DNA of 64,000 nt from Salipaludibacillus aurantiacus (GCF_900111295.1 NZ_FOGT01000006.1:62001-126000); one strand, 5' to 3'. Shown: positions 8,258 through 17,080, counted from the stretch's first letter. Made by a program: numbers and translations. The notes: a model not told the origin generated them from the sequence alone.

Positions 8258-8860
8258 CTATTTATCCTTAGTTGAAGGGCTGTTAGCAGAAACAGCCGCT
8301 GTCATCGTCACGTGGCTGCGCTCGTCTGTTTTTGAAGCATTGACAAACGCCTCTTCCAGCGTTTTAAACACATCGTTTGCGTCACCATCCAAACGTGAGG
8401 CGTAATGGACGCCTTTAGTGAACGTGCCGTGTTCCTGTGCCTCGCTCACCTGGTCGGCAATTACCTGCATGTAATCAGGATTATTCATTGGGTAAAGCGC
8501 AAACTGGGAAGCTGCCTCCACCTGTTCATTTTGTGAACTTTCTTCATTTAAGCGGACATCATCCTCGGACATGTACGTGTCTCCTTCTGAATCGCCAGGG
8601 CAGCCAATGGAGAACGTTCCGTTAAATACAACATGGACGCCCGTCTTGGCGGCATGGATAAAAATCGCTTTAGCCACATCAAACACATGCTCACTTCTCC
8701 CGCGGATACACGTACTCACATCGTCGGTATAACTCCACACTTTCGAGGTGTCCACCTCTTCCAACGCTCCTTTAATGACGTCAACGAAATTATCGGTCAT
8801 AGGATACACCGAAAAACGGCACCCCACGATTCTGCTCATTCCACAACTTAAACCTTGCAT
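8258..8860 (-). CDS. ykoF: Thiamine/HMP-binding protein YkoF
   Basis: 200 residues consisting of two similar halves of about 80 residues, each opening with a beta strand of the type FSVYPM or FALYPM (about residues 12-17 and 120-125). This is the duplicated ferredoxin-like YKOF fold, known to bind thiamine in B. subtilis. It is cytoplasmic: no signal peptide. ATG at 8860 is six bases after AGGAGG. First gene of ykoFEDC; the TPP riboswitch lies about 190 bases upstream. Confidence 0.92.
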   Translation of the reverse strand: MQGLSCGMSRIVGCRFSVYPMTDNFVDVIKGALEEVDTSKVWSYTDDVSTCIRGRSEHVFDVAKAIFIHAAKTGVHVVFNGTFSIGCPGDSEGDTYMSEDDVRLNEESSQNEQVEAASQFALYPMNNPDYMQVIADQVSEAQEHGTFTKGVHYASRLDGDANDVFKTLEEAFVNASKTDERSHVTMTAAVSANSPSTKDK

Positions 8861-8925
8861 ACTGAATCCTCCTCTATGAATGTGTGATATAGCAATATGG
8901 TTACCAGTGACTCGCTAAGAAGGGG

Positions 8926-8964
8926 TTCCAGTAAATGGGGGGTCAGACCCCCCATTTACTGGAA
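8926..8964. repeat. GGGGTCAGACCCC palindrome, copy 2
   Basis: 19-bp arms (TTCCAGTAAATGGGGGGTC) around one A, between the riboswitch terminator and ykoF. It is transcribed as part of the ykoF leader. Confidence 0.95.
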
Positions 8965-8965
8965 A

Positions 8966-8997
8966 ATAAAAAAAGCATCTTCCATCAGGAAGATGCA
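8966..8997 (-). terminator. Terminator of the TPP riboswitch
   Basis: GCATCTTCC and GGAAGATGC around a four-base loop, then a T-run on the minus strand, 55 bases after the aptamer. It is the expression platform that stops transcription before ykoFEDC when TPP is bound. Confidence 0.88.
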
Positions 8998-9049
8998 GTA
9001 AAGTTCCACGCAGTAAAGAAAATACAAAAAATAATTCTGCTGCATGCAG

Positions 9050-9150
9050 CTTACCTGCACTTCCCCACGCTGGTATTATCCAGTTCGGGTTCAAAGGGTT
9101 AACAGGAATTTCACCTGTCTCTCAGCGTTATAGCACCCCTAGTGCGAACA
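9050..9150 (-). promoter_or_regulatory. TPP riboswitch (THI element)
   Basis: Minus strand reads ACTAGGGGTGC, then CTGAGA, then CCCTTTGAACCCGA, CTGGATAATACCAGCG and GGGGAAGTGC. These are the conserved blocks of the thiamine pyrophosphate aptamer in the right order. It controls ykoFEDC by transcription termination, which fits a thiamine-precursor uptake system. Confidence 0.97.
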
Positions 9151-9332
9151 CGGTTATCATATTGTTACATCTATTGTAACGGCAGATGGCCGTTTTTGTA
9201 AACACTTCAACCCTAGTAAAAACATAAACAGTCTCTCCTCCATTTCATAAAGCAGCAGATTATGACTTACATCACTGACAGTTTTTTATTCTCCCTTTAG
9301 ACTATAGAAAATGAGACTGGGAGGCGTTAGAC

Positions 9333-9590
9333 ATGGAATTTAAAAACTGGTCAGCAAGCCTGGAACACGGAGAATATGCTGAAGACCGCGCTTTTGTGAT
9401 CAGACACGCGATTGAAGCGATTGACGAAACAGCGGAAGGCTTTTATGTTAATCTTGTTACCCCTGATGTGTTTGGCAATCCAACTGACTATCTTTTATCT
9501 GTAATTAAAGATAAATACGGCGATGCCGTTGAAGCGAAGTACATCGACCAATGCGGCTGCGGCGGATATGTTTTGAGGGTTTTTAAATGA
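9333..9590 (+). CDS. CGCGG-family putative rSAM-modified RiPP protein
   Basis: 85 residues. The C-terminus holds DQCGCGGYVLRV, with Cys74 and Cys76 in CGCGG, the signature of the CGCGG family described as putative radical-SAM-modified peptides. The N-terminal part (FKNWSASLE) and the segment GFYVNLVTPDVFGNP are regular globular sequence rather than a leader peptide. ATG at 9333 is preceded by GGGAGGCG. No radical SAM gene lies next to it. The following 29-residue ORF overlaps its stop codon (ATGA). Divergent from the ykoF leader, convergent with ectD. Modification and role are unknown; family assignment is from motif recognition. Confidence 0.75.
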   Translation: MEFKNWSASLEHGEYAEDRAFVIRHAIEAIDETAEGFYVNLVTPDVFGNPTDYLLSVIKDKYGDAVEAKYIDQCGCGGYVLRVFK

Positions 9591-9676
9591 AGATCGTTGA
9601 AATGTTTGCACACGGATGTAAGCTGCCTGGTTTGCAGTATGACATTATTAAAATTTTCCGCCCCAAAAGTGCTTAA
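9587..9676 (+). CDS. 29-residue ORF coupled to the CGCGG gene
   Basis: ATG overlaps the stop codon of the CGCGG gene as ATGA, the classic arrangement for translational coupling. The peptide MKIVEMFAHGCKLPGLQYDI... has one cysteine and a basic end (FRPKSA). No family recognised. It may be a genuine small partner or the surviving start of a longer gene that was cut off by the convergent ectD region. The sequence after its stop is the ectD terminator. Confidence 0.4.
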   Translation: MKIVEMFAHGCKLPGLQYDIIKIFRPKSA

Positions 9677-9690
9677 GCCGTGAACGATCC

Positions 9691-9727
9691 CTCAAAAAAA
9701 CACGCCTGCGCTCAGGCAGGCGTGTTC
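9691..9727 (-). terminator. Terminator of ectD
   Basis: ACACGCCTG/CAGGCGTGT stem, followed on the minus strand by T7, eleven bases after the ectD stop codon. Confidence 0.9.
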
Positions 9728-9737
9728 GATGCTTCTA

Positions 9738-10670
9738 TTAATATTTGCTTGAGTAGCTTAAATTTCTGACTGGTTCAATAGGTTTGACGTTCTCGCGGTT
9801 AGCGACGAATTCAGGACGAGGGTCTTTTCCGCTGAACGGCTGTTCCAATTTGTTTTTAATAGAATTATAGACGAAAAAGACGTTGCTTCGCGGATATGGC
9901 GAAATATTTCCTGCAGACCCGTGCATTGTATTGGATTCAAACAGAAGCACTGATCCCGCAGGTCCAGTGGCACGGTCAATGCGGCCGCCAGCCTGTTTTA
10001 CAAGCCATTCCATACTCTGGTTATCCGGTACGCCTACTTCCTGTTGCTGCAGGGATGACTTGTAGTTCTCATCAGGCGTTTCACCTGCAGTGGATACATA
10101 CCATTTATGGGAGCCCGGTACGAGCATAAGCGGACCGTTATATTCGTAGTTATCCGTCAGGATAATAGAACAGCTCAATGCTCTCATTCGAGGCATGCCG
10201 TCTTCCACGTGCCATGTTTCAAAATCAGAGTGCCAATAGAACTCTTTCCCTTTAAAGCCTGGTTTAAAGTTAATACGGGACTGGTTGATATACACCTGAG
10301 TGCCAAGAATCTGCTCACAAATGTTAACCAGGCGCTCATTCTGGGACAGCTTTTCAAAGAACCCGCCGTCTTTGTGTACTTCAAAGATCGACCTGATTTC
10401 ATTACTGCTTGGTTCTTTAATGACTTCATCAGAGTCCCGGTCACGGTTGTTGTCCATTGTATATTGAAGCTCTTGTTTCATCATATTCAGCTGGGTATCA
10501 TCAAAGAATTTTTCAAGCATGATATAACCGTTTTCTTCATAAAAATCCAGTTCACTTTTTGATAAAGGACCTTGCTTATATGCCTCTTCGTTATGGATGA
10601 TTGGGTCTTTTCTTTCAGAAATTGACGCTTTCTCACTTACTCTTGAAGGGTATAAATCTCGTCGTGCCAT
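9738..10670 (-). CDS. ectD: Ectoine hydroxylase EctD
   Basis: 310 residues. An Fe(II)/2-oxoglutarate dioxygenase that converts ectoine to 5-hydroxyectoine. The iron ligands are visible: H-x-D in FYWHSDFETWH (about residue 145) and the distal His in NTMHGSAGN (about 245). The EctD signature block FKPGFKGKEFYWHSDFETWH is intact. An ATG at 10679 is open, but AGGAGG stands only one base before it and ten bases before the ATG at 10670, so the start MARRDLYPSR is chosen. No ectABC genes are nearby, so the substrate must come from a distant operon or from uptake. Confidence 0.96.
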   Translation of the reverse strand: MARRDLYPSRVSEKASISERKDPIIHNEEAYKQGPLSKSELDFYEENGYIMLEKFFDDTQLNMMKQELQYTMDNNRDRDSDEVIKEPSSNEIRSIFEVHKDGGFFEKLSQNERLVNICEQILGTQVYINQSRINFKPGFKGKEFYWHSDFETWHVEDGMPRMRALSCSIILTDNYEYNGPLMLVPGSHKWYVSTAGETPDENYKSSLQQQEVGVPDNQSMEWLVKQAGGRIDRATGPAGSVLLFESNTMHGSAGNISPYPRSNVFFVYNSIKNKLEQPFSGKDPRPEFVANRENVKPIEPVRNLSYSSKY

Positions 10671-10679
10671 ACCAAACAT

Positions 10680-11100
10680 TCCTCCTGTAAAATAAATAAA
10701 AGTTTTTAAAAATCCTGAACGTTTTACAACTTGCTGACCAACCTCACAATTTTACGACTGTCCAAACTCTATCATCCTCCAATCGCTAAATTGTCAGATA
10801 ATTAGGATATCTTCATCCATCCTCCTCTTTCCACTTGTGAAATATATAAAACATAGAACTACCAAAATAAGACTTATGTCACGTAATTGGTATAATTGTA
10901 TTTATAAGGAAATCAGGTCGTTAGTCAGTATATTTTTATTAAAACTATTCTCTTCTGATTTTACTTCGCCTCAGTCTGTCTGAGGCTTCAATGTGTTGTC
11001 ATGCTGGTTAAAAGCAGCTGTCTGCACTCCTCCTCTCTCATCTCCTCGACCGTCTCTGAATTCATTTAGCCTCCCAGTTTGCCGCTTTTCCCAGCCAACA
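10680..11100. other. Intergenic region upstream of ectD, no gene seen
   Basis: AT-rich. It must contain the ectD promoter, which I cannot place with confidence. On the plus strand there is an extended -10 sequence, TGG-TATAAT (10888-10896), with no gene behind it, and a hairpin GCCTCAG-TCTGT-CTGAGGC at about 10970-10988. A small RNA is conceivable but unsupported. Confidence 0.4.
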
Positions 11101-11150
11101 AAAAAATGACATATTGAATTGTCCAACCCTCAATTCAATACGTCATTTCA
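11101..11150 (-). terminator. Terminator of the zinc-ribbon gene
   Basis: Arms TGACATATTGAATTG and CAATTCAATACGTCA, one mismatch, followed on the minus strand by T7. Confidence 0.85.
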
Positions 11151-11172
11151 CTCTTTTTTCTATCACTTTTTT

Positions 11173-11376
11173 CTATCTCGCTAAAAAAGTTTTACACTGA
11201 GGACATAAGGATTTCATGTATCCATCTGGAATTTCATGCCCGCACTTGTCACATTTTCTTTTGGAAAAATCACTGTGACCTTCGATTGCCAAATCCTTTT
11301 TTCTTGAATTAATAATATACATCATCACAATCGCCACTACTGCCAGGAAAAGGATGAAGACCAAAATGCCGGACAT
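11173..11376 (-). CDS. Small membrane protein with C-terminal zinc ribbon
   Basis: 67 residues: an N-terminal membrane span (about 3-22, ILVFILFLAVVAIVMMYII), a charged linker, then CDKCGHEIPDGYMKSLCPQC, a four-cysteine zinc ribbon facing the cytoplasm. The frame is open to 11433, but the only good ribosome site, GGGAGATGAT, precedes the ATG at 11376. Own terminator downstream; probably monocistronic. Function unknown. Confidence 0.7.
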   Translation of the reverse strand: MSGILVFILFLAVVAIVMMYIINSRKKDLAIEGHSDFSKRKCDKCGHEIPDGYMKSLCPQCKTFLAR

Positions 11377-11640
11377 AAGATCATCTCCCTGTATTTTAAT
11401 CGCTTGCCCCACAGAATGACTGCTGCCTCCCAATGACCCAAATCCAACCCGCTACTCCCCCTTTCGTCAAAAAATAAGGTCATCAATTTCCTATTCCCTG
11501 CCAGTTAATTTGTTAAACTTTTCACAAGATATTTTTGGAAAATAAATCTTTTTTCGCCGGGGTACAGTGTTAATGGCAAATCAGCCAGGTTATTTTTGAT
11601 AAGAATGTGGGGAACGAGTCAGATAATAATTATTCAAAGT

Positions 11641-11782
11641 AACTGATAGAAGGAGGAAATTCGCCGATTGATTCTGTTTTTCGCCGATAGAATTATATTT
11701 CCGCTGATAGAAATCATTTTTCGCCGATTGAATCACTTTTTCGCTGATAGGAACCACAGTTTCGCCGATAGAGGCACTTATT
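11641..11782 (+). repeat. Array 1 of 20-nt repeats (core TCGCYGATWG)
   Basis: Units begin at 11661, 11681, 11701, 11721, 11741 and 11762, each with TCGCCGAT or CCGCTGAT plus AG or TG, then 8-10 variable bases ending in a T-run; a decayed unit lies at 11641. The period is exactly 20, once 21. It lies in the gap between the zinc-ribbon and DUF2680 genes. Related arrays are at 25861 and 54231 in the same orientation. Not a CRISPR: the conserved part is about 12 bases. The apparent minus-strand ORF across it is a product of the repeat. Confidence 0.93.
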
Positions 11783-11872
11783 ATACCCATTTAATTTAAT
11801 TTTTAACTGATTGAACAGCCGCCTTAAAATCAGTGCCTTTATTTTTTGCCAAAATCAATCTTCTTTAACTGC

Positions 11873-11916
11873 AAAAACAAAAAACCGAACAAACCTTATC
11901 GGGCGATTTGTTCGGC
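11873..11916 (-). terminator. Terminator of the DUF2680 gene
   Basis: CCGAACAAA and TTTGTTCGG around a 13-base loop; on the minus strand a T6 run follows. Confidence 0.88.
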
Positions 11917-11950
11917 TTCCTTAATAAATACTTGTTCCAGCCTCTTAACG

Positions 11951-12277
11951 TTAATTATCCTGTTTTTCGCTGTGGTGCGGGCGCTCCCAGTTAGGTATGA
12001 AACCGTTCTGTTCCAGTTCCTTATAAGCCCGTTCAAAGTGAGCAATAATCTGCTCTCCTTTTTCCTTTGTAAGAACGTTAAATTCCACATATTTGTTCAC
12101 AATGTCCTTCTGTTTATTAAACGCTTCCCTATGAAGGGCCCCCATTTCCTTCTGCTGCTCCTCTGTTAATGTCACGTCCCTGTTAAAGCCTTCAGCGCCG
12201 GCCTCCAAAGGTATAAAAGCGACTGTCCCTGCCACCAGAAATACTGCAGCCATTGCAGTTAACCAAAATGTTCGCAT
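11951..12277 (-). CDS. Secreted DUF2680 protein (YckD-like)
   Basis: 108 residues. A signal peptide (MRTFWLTAMAAVFLVAGTVA, cleavage likely near LEAGA-EG) precedes a short helical domain with LTEEQQKEMGALHREAF, KYVEFNVLTKEKGEQIIAHF and NGFIPNW. This is the DUF2680 pattern seen in B. subtilis YckD. Function unknown; the charged amphipathic helices suggest a small extracellular helical protein. Single gene with its own terminator. Confidence 0.85.
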   Translation of the reverse strand: MRTFWLTAMAAVFLVAGTVAFIPLEAGAEGFNRDVTLTEEQQKEMGALHREAFNKQKDIVNKYVEFNVLTKEKGEQIIAHFERAYKELEQNGFIPNWERPHHSEKQDN

Positions 12278-12427
12278 CTTATCTTCTCCTTTACTTACAA
12301 GTTGGTCATAGCTTGTGCAAGAGCTCCCAGGTTATACTTTTTCTGCTGACTTTTCCCTTATCTCTTTATATATGGCCAGCATTGCCCAGTTTAATTCTTT
12401 GCTTATCGGCCGGTTCACTCCCGTAAA

Positions 12428-12549
12428 GCCTTACACCACAGGCATAAGTGCAACGTCGTCGCAAGGGATCTTCGGCTAACCCCTTCACGTCCTGTGAAAA
12501 CGCCGAAGTCACCACATCCGTGTGGAAGTTCACTGTGTTTTTTTTACCC
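12428..12549. repeat. Structured dispersed repeat of about 120 nt, copy A
   Basis: Nearly identical to 31212-31332: about six differences including one indel. Read on the minus strand it folds as CCACA-cgga-TGTGG, then CTTCGGC...GCCGAAG enclosing TTCAC...GTGAA. It lies between the DUF2680 gene and the purD terminator. ORFs across it are not convincing. Confidence 0.88.
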
Positions 12550-12601
12550 GCGGACTTTCCATCAGCCTCAAACACCAGCCAGACCGCCACCTCCCCACAC
12601 C

Positions 12602-12632
12602 AAAAAGCCCCCACCTTGTGAAAAGGTGGGGC
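12602..12632 (-). terminator. Terminator of the purEKBCSQLFMNHD operon
   Basis: CCCCACCTT and AAGGTGGGG around a five-base loop, then a T5 run on the minus strand, about ten bases after the purD stop codon. Confidence 0.9.
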
Positions 12633-12642
12633 TGCAGTTTCT

Positions 12643-13911
12643 CTATTTTAACTGATGAGCGATGTCTTTCCGGTAAAAAAGGCCGTTCCACGTTCCACGG
12701 TTTAAGGAGGCGTACGTGCTTTCAAGCGCCCGGTTTAAATCGGGAGCCAAGGTTGACAGCAGGAGCACACGGCCGCCGTTCGTCTGCCATCCGCCATCGC
12801 GGCGCTTACTGCCGGCATGGAACCACCGCTGCTTGTCTGGGTCAGCAACATCAGGCAAGTCAAACGGTATCCCTTTTTCGTAGCTTCCCGGATACCCTTC
12901 CGAAGCAAGAACGACTCCGACACAGGCTTCGTCTGTCCACTCCAGTTCTGGCTCTTCTCCTGACATGACACGATCAATAACCTCGGCCAGATCCGACTTC
13001 AGCCTCGGCAGAATGACCTGCGTTTCCGGGTCTCCAAAACGGGCATTAAATTCAATCACTTTCGCGCCGTGCTCAGTAATCATCAGCCCGCCGTATAGGA
13101 TGCCTGTAAACGGGACACCCTCATCTGCCATAGCCTCTGCCATTGGACGCAGGACGGTCTCTTCCGCTTTCTTAAGCCACTCCCCGTCCAGGTGAGGGAC
13201 AGGCGAATAGGCACCCATCCCTCCGGTGTTAGGGCCGGTGTCACCTTCGAATGCCCGCTTATGATCCTGCGCTGTCACCATCGGGACAACTTTCCGGCCG
13301 TGAACGAACGCCATATAAGACAGTTCTTCGCCGCGCAGACATTCTTCAATGACAACAGATTCGCCGGCATCACCGAATTTCCTGTCGTCCATCATCTCCT
13401 CCAGCGCGTTTAGCGCCTCATCTACCGTTTCAGCAACCACCACACCTTTACCAGCTGCCAGACCGTCTGCTTTGACTACGATTGGAGCCCCAGCACGCCT
13501 GACATAGGCTTTTGCTTCTTCCAGATCTGTAAACGTCTCAAATTCCGCGGTGGGAATGTTGTATTTTTTCATAATATCTTTTGCAAACTGTTTGCTGCCT
13601 TCAATAGTGGCCGCCGCCTTTGTAGGACCGAAGACTTTAAGCCCAGCCTTTTGAAAATCATCCACCAGACCCGCCACAAGAGGGGCTTCCGGGCCGACCA
13701 TTGTCAGTCCGACCCCTTCTTTTTGTGCCAAAGAAATGAGTGCGCTGTGGTCGTTCTCCGGAACCGCGACTGAACGGCAGCCCGGTTCGTCGTCAATCGC
13801 ATCACTGCCTGGAGCCACCAGTACCTCGGACACTTTGTCAGACTGGGCAAATTTCCAGGCAAGAGCATGTTCCCGGCCCCCGCCGCCTATGACTAACACT
13901 TTCATTCCCAT
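12643..13911 (-). CDS. purD: Phosphoribosylamine-glycine ligase PurD
   Basis: 422 residues, ATP-grasp enzyme making GAR from phosphoribosylamine and glycine. The N-terminal dinucleotide-like loop KVLVIGGGGREHALAW, the ATP-grasp segment VVKADGLAAGKGVVVA and the metal-binding end VIEFNARFGDPETQ are all present. Full length for the family. ATG at 13911 is seven bases after GGGGGA; ATG at 13905 matches the usual protein start better but is further away. Last gene of the operon, 15 bases after purH. Confidence 0.97.
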   Translation of the reverse strand: MGMKVLVIGGGGREHALAWKFAQSDKVSEVLVAPGSDAIDDEPGCRSVAVPENDHSALISLAQKEGVGLTMVGPEAPLVAGLVDDFQKAGLKVFGPTKAAATIEGSKQFAKDIMKKYNIPTAEFETFTDLEEAKAYVRRAGAPIVVKADGLAAGKGVVVAETVDEALNALEEMMDDRKFGDAGESVVIEECLRGEELSYMAFVHGRKVVPMVTAQDHKRAFEGDTGPNTGGMGAYSPVPHLDGEWLKKAEETVLRPMAEAMADEGVPFTGILYGGLMITEHGAKVIEFNARFGDPETQVILPRLKSDLAEVIDRVMSGEEPELEWTDEACVGVVLASEGYPGSYEKGIPFDLPDVADPDKQRWFHAGSKRRDGGWQTNGGRVLLLSTLAPDLNRALESTYASLNRGTWNGLFYRKDIAHQLK

Positions 13912-13926
13912 ACCGCTTTCCCCCTC

Positions 13927-15465
13927 TTAATGCTTAAAGTGACGGACGCCGGTAAACACCATGGCAATACCGTACTCATTGGCCATATCAATGGATTCCT
14001 GATCCCGCTTCGAACCGCCAGGCTGGATAATACAGCGAATGCCGGCTTTCCCTGCCGCTTCTACTGTATCGCTCATAGGAAAGAATGCATCTGAAGCCAT
14101 AACTGATCCTTCGGCTTTTTCACCAGCCTGTTCAATAGCGATTTTAGCTGCGCCGACACGGTTCATCTGTCCTGCACCGACACCGATTGTCATATCATCT
14201 TTGGCCAGTACAATGGCGTTCGATTTCACATGCTTGACTACTTTCCAGGCCATCTTGATCTGCTCAAGCTCACGGTCGGAAGGCTTGCGGTCTGTCGGAA
14301 TAGTCACTTCTACATCTTCATAGCTGAGCGTATCCGTTTCCTGCATAAGCGCTCCGCCTGAAACAGTGGTAATACGCTGCTCAGAAGGCTGGTTCGACGA
14401 CAGGTTCACGGTTAAAAGACGCAGGTTTTTCTTTTCAGTAAGGACAGCCAGAGCCTCTTTCGAAAAACTTGGGGCGATAATAATTTCAAGGAAGATCTCC
14501 TTCATTTTTAACGCTGTCTCTTTGTCTACCTCGCGGTTACAAGCGATAATGCCGCCAAAAATGGAGGTGGAATCCGCTTCGTAAGCTTTTATAAACGCGT
14601 CATAAATCGTATCCCCGATGCCTACCCCGCACGGATTCATATGTTTAATTGCCGCTACTGCCGGTCCGTTAAAATCCCGGATCACCGCGAGAGCCGCATC
14701 GGCATCGTTAATATTGTTATAGGAAAGCTCTTTTCCGTGAAGCTGTTCAGCCTTGGCAATAGAGACCGGATTGCCTAATGGACGTTCATAAAACGCAGCG
14801 AGCTGGTGCGGGTTTTCTCCGTAACGGAGCATCTGCTTCCGGTTGTATGTAACAGTCAGTTTTTCCGGAGCATCTTCCCCTGTATGCTTCGTTAAATACT
14901 CTCCGATCAAGGCGTCGTACGCGGCAGTGTGGCGAAACGCTTTAGCTGCCAGCTTACGTTTCCGTTCGATAGTCAGTTCCCCATCGAAATCTTTCAGCTC
15001 CTGCAGGACGGCCGGGTAATCTTCCGCATCTACAATGACAGCCACGTCCTGATGATTTTTAGCTGCTGAACGGATCATTGACGGTCCGCCGATATCAATA
15101 TTTTCGATCGCATCATCAAATGTGGCATCCGGATTTTCAACCGTTGCCTGGAACGGGTACAAGTTGACTATTACAAAATCGATCAGGCCGATGCCCTGTT
15201 CGTTAAGGGCTGACATATGTTCCTCATTCTCCCTGACGCCAAGAAGGCCTCCATGAATAGCCGGGTGCAAAGTTTTAACCCTTCCATCCATCATTTCAGG
15301 AAAACCGGTGACTTCTTCAATTCCGATCACGTTGATGCCTGCTTCTTCAAGAGCTCGTTTTGTTCCGCCGGTGGAAATCACTTCTACCCCCATGGCCGCC
15401 AGTTTTTCAATGAACGGGACGATGCCCTGCTTATCTGATACGCTTACTAATGCTCGTTTCTTCAA
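13927..15465 (-). CDS. purH: Bifunctional AICAR transformylase/IMP cyclohydrolase PurH
   Basis: 512 residues. The N-terminal 190 form the IMP cyclohydrolase ([26 protein letters not shown]); the rest is AICAR transformylase with KHMNPCGVG and the late motif [15 protein letters not shown]. It catalyses the last two steps to IMP. TTG start at 15465, directly after the purN stop codon, with GGAGTGTGA upstream. Confidence 0.97.
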   Translation of the reverse strand: MKKRALVSVSDKQGIVPFIEKLAAMGVEVISTGGTKRALEEAGINVIGIEEVTGFPEMMDGRVKTLHPAIHGGLLGVRENEEHMSALNEQGIGLIDFVIVNLYPFQATVENPDATFDDAIENIDIGGPSMIRSAAKNHQDVAVIVDAEDYPAVLQELKDFDGELTIERKRKLAAKAFRHTAAYDALIGEYLTKHTGEDAPEKLTVTYNRKQMLRYGENPHQLAAFYERPLGNPVSIAKAEQLHGKELSYNNINDADAALAVIRDFNGPAVAAIKHMNPCGVGIGDTIYDAFIKAYEADSTSIFGGIIACNREVDKETALKMKEIFLEIIIAPSFSKEALAVLTEKKNLRLLTVNLSSNQPSEQRITTVSGGALMQETDTLSYEDVEVTIPTDRKPSDRELEQIKMAWKVVKHVKSNAIVLAKDDMTIGVGAGQMNRVGAAKIAIEQAGEKAEGSVMASDAFFPMSDTVEAAGKAGIRCIIQPGGSKRDQESIDMANEYGIAMVFTGVRHFKH

Positions 15466-15466
15466 T

Positions 15467-16048
15467 TTATCTCACACTCCTCTGCCGTTCTTCGATCACA
15501 GTCTGGATCGTTTTTGGATACAAAGCGTGCTCTAATTTCTGAATCTTACGCTGCACATCTTCTTTCGTATCCGTCTCTTCTATTCTAACAGGTTCCTGGG
15601 CAATTATAGGACCCGTATCCATTCCTTCATCCACAAAATGGATCGTGATTCCGGAGATCTTAACACGGGCGTCAAACGCCTGGCCAATGGCATCAAGTCC
15701 TGGAAATGCCGGAAGAAGTGAAGGATGAATGTTAATAATACGCCCTTCATATTCTTTCAGCAGCGTCCTGCCTACCAGCCTCATATAACCTGCCAGTACC
15801 AGAAGCTCAATGCCGCGGGCCCGGAGTTCTTTTAAAATCGCTTCTTCAAACGCCGCTTTTCCATCAAAGTTTTTCGGCGAAAACGAGAAGACCGGAATGT
15901 CTGCTGAGGCTGCCCGCTGTTCAGCAAATGCCCCAGGTTTATCACACACGAGAAGTGACACAGAGGCATCAAGGCTTCCACTCGCGCATGCGTCAAGGAT
16001 CGCCTGAAAATTGCTTCCGCTCCCTGACGCAAAGACTGCTATCTTCAT
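15467..16048 (-). CDS. purN: GAR formyltransferase PurN
   Basis: 193 residues, 10-formyl-THF-dependent step. [16 protein letters not shown] at the start, [17 protein letters not shown] with the catalytic Asn and His, and [15 protein letters not shown] with the catalytic Asp. ATG overlaps the purM stop codon as ATGA. Confidence 0.97.
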   Translation of the reverse strand: MKIAVFASGSGSNFQAILDACASGSLDASVSLLVCDKPGAFAEQRAASADIPVFSFSPKNFDGKAAFEEAILKELRARGIELLVLAGYMRLVGRTLLKEYEGRIINIHPSLLPAFPGLDAIGQAFDARVKISGITIHFVDEGMDTGPIIAQEPVRIEETDTKEDVQRKIQKLEHALYPKTIQTVIEERQRSVR

Positions 16049-17079
16049 ATGTTCAACGCTCCTTTAAACTGCACACCTTCACCTTTAAAGATAGTACCGA
16101 TTGTCACCGGCTTCTCTCCTTCTGCTTCCAGTCTTTCCATAACCCCGGATACGTCTGCTTTCTTTACTGCCATGACGAGGCCGATCCCCATATTAAACGT
16201 CTCGAGCATATCTTCATCAGTGAGGCTTCCTTTTTCTTTCAGCCACTTGAAAACACCAGGGACATCCCAGCTGTCCAGGCTGATATCAGCCCCGAGCCCG
16301 TTCCCGAGCATACGCGGCACATTTTCCACAAGGCCTCCGCCGGTAATGTGGGCAGCCGCCCGAACTACTTCTCCGCCAACGAAAGGCTTTAATGCTTTGA
16401 CATAAATTTTCGTAGGAGTAAGAAATAGTTCCCCTAATGACTTGCCTCTCTCATCTTTATCGGTCCATGACAGACCTGCGTCATTGACAATTTTCCTAAC
16501 TAATGAAAAGCCGTTGCTGTGGACACCGCTCGCAGGAAGGCCGATCAGTACGTCTCCTTCTGCCGTCCGTTCCGGCCCCCACAATTCAGACTTTTCTGCA
16601 GCGCCTACGACAAATCCGGCTACATCATATTCATTATCGTCATACAGCCCCGGCATTTCCGCCGTTTCCCCGCCTACAAGCGCACAGCCTGACTGCCTGC
16701 AGCCATCGGCTACTCCTGCAACAATCTGCTCCACCTGAACCGGATCATTTTTTCCGAGTGCCAGATAATCGAGGAAAAATAACGGTGCCGCGCCCTGGAC
16801 AATGATGTCATTGACACACATAGCCACTGCATCTACCCCGATGGTGTCATGCTTATTCATCTCCTGGGCAATCATCAGCTTCGTACCGACGCCGTCCGTT
16901 CCTGAAACGAGCACCGGTTCTTTTAAGTTCAGCAAGGATAAATCGAACAAGCCTCCAAAGCCCCCCAGTCCGCCTATAACTTCCGGGCGCATGGTGGATG
17001 CCACATGCTTTTTCATACGGCGGACCCCTTCGTAGCCTGCTTCGATATTTACACCAGCCGATTCATATGCTTTCGACAC
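16045..17079 (-). CDS. purM: AIR synthetase PurM
   Basis: 344 residues, closes the imidazole ring of AIR. Contains [14 protein letters not shown], the ATP-binding [11 protein letters not shown], and [14 protein letters not shown]. Full length. It starts one base after the purF stop codon and overlaps purN by four bases. Confidence 0.97.
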   Translation of the reverse strand: MSKAYESAGVNIEAGYEGVRRMKKHVASTMRPEVIGGLGGFGGLFDLSLLNLKEPVLVSGTDGVGTKLMIAQEMNKHDTIGVDAVAMCVNDIIVQGAAPLFFLDYLALGKNDPVQVEQIVAGVADGCRQSGCALVGGETAEMPGLYDDNEYDVAGFVVGAAEKSELWGPERTAEGDVLIGLPASGVHSNGFSLVRKIVNDAGLSWTDKDERGKSLGELFLTPTKIYVKALKPFVGGEVVRAAAHITGGGLVENVPRMLGNGLGADISLDSWDVPGVFKWLKEKGSLTDEDMLETFNMGIGLVMAVKKADVSGVMERLEAEGEKPVTIGTIFKGEGVQFKGALNI

Positions 17080-17080
17080 G

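Noticed and set aside
10671-10679. ectD start at the upstream ATG
   Set aside because: AGGAGG is one base away, too close for initiation; the ATG at 10670 is well spaced and matches other EctD starts better.
11641-11782. CRISPR array
   Set aside because: Conserved part only about 12 bases, variable part about eight, no cas genes, no leader.
11590-11790. 66-residue ORF on the minus strand
   Set aside because: It is a translation of the 20-nt repeats; the same peptide pattern appears over array 3.
12522-12968. 148-residue plus-strand ORF opposite purD
   Set aside because: Shadow frame of a real gene; no ribosome site, no family. The same applies to all plus-strand frames opposite the pur operon, guaA, pbuG and yebA.
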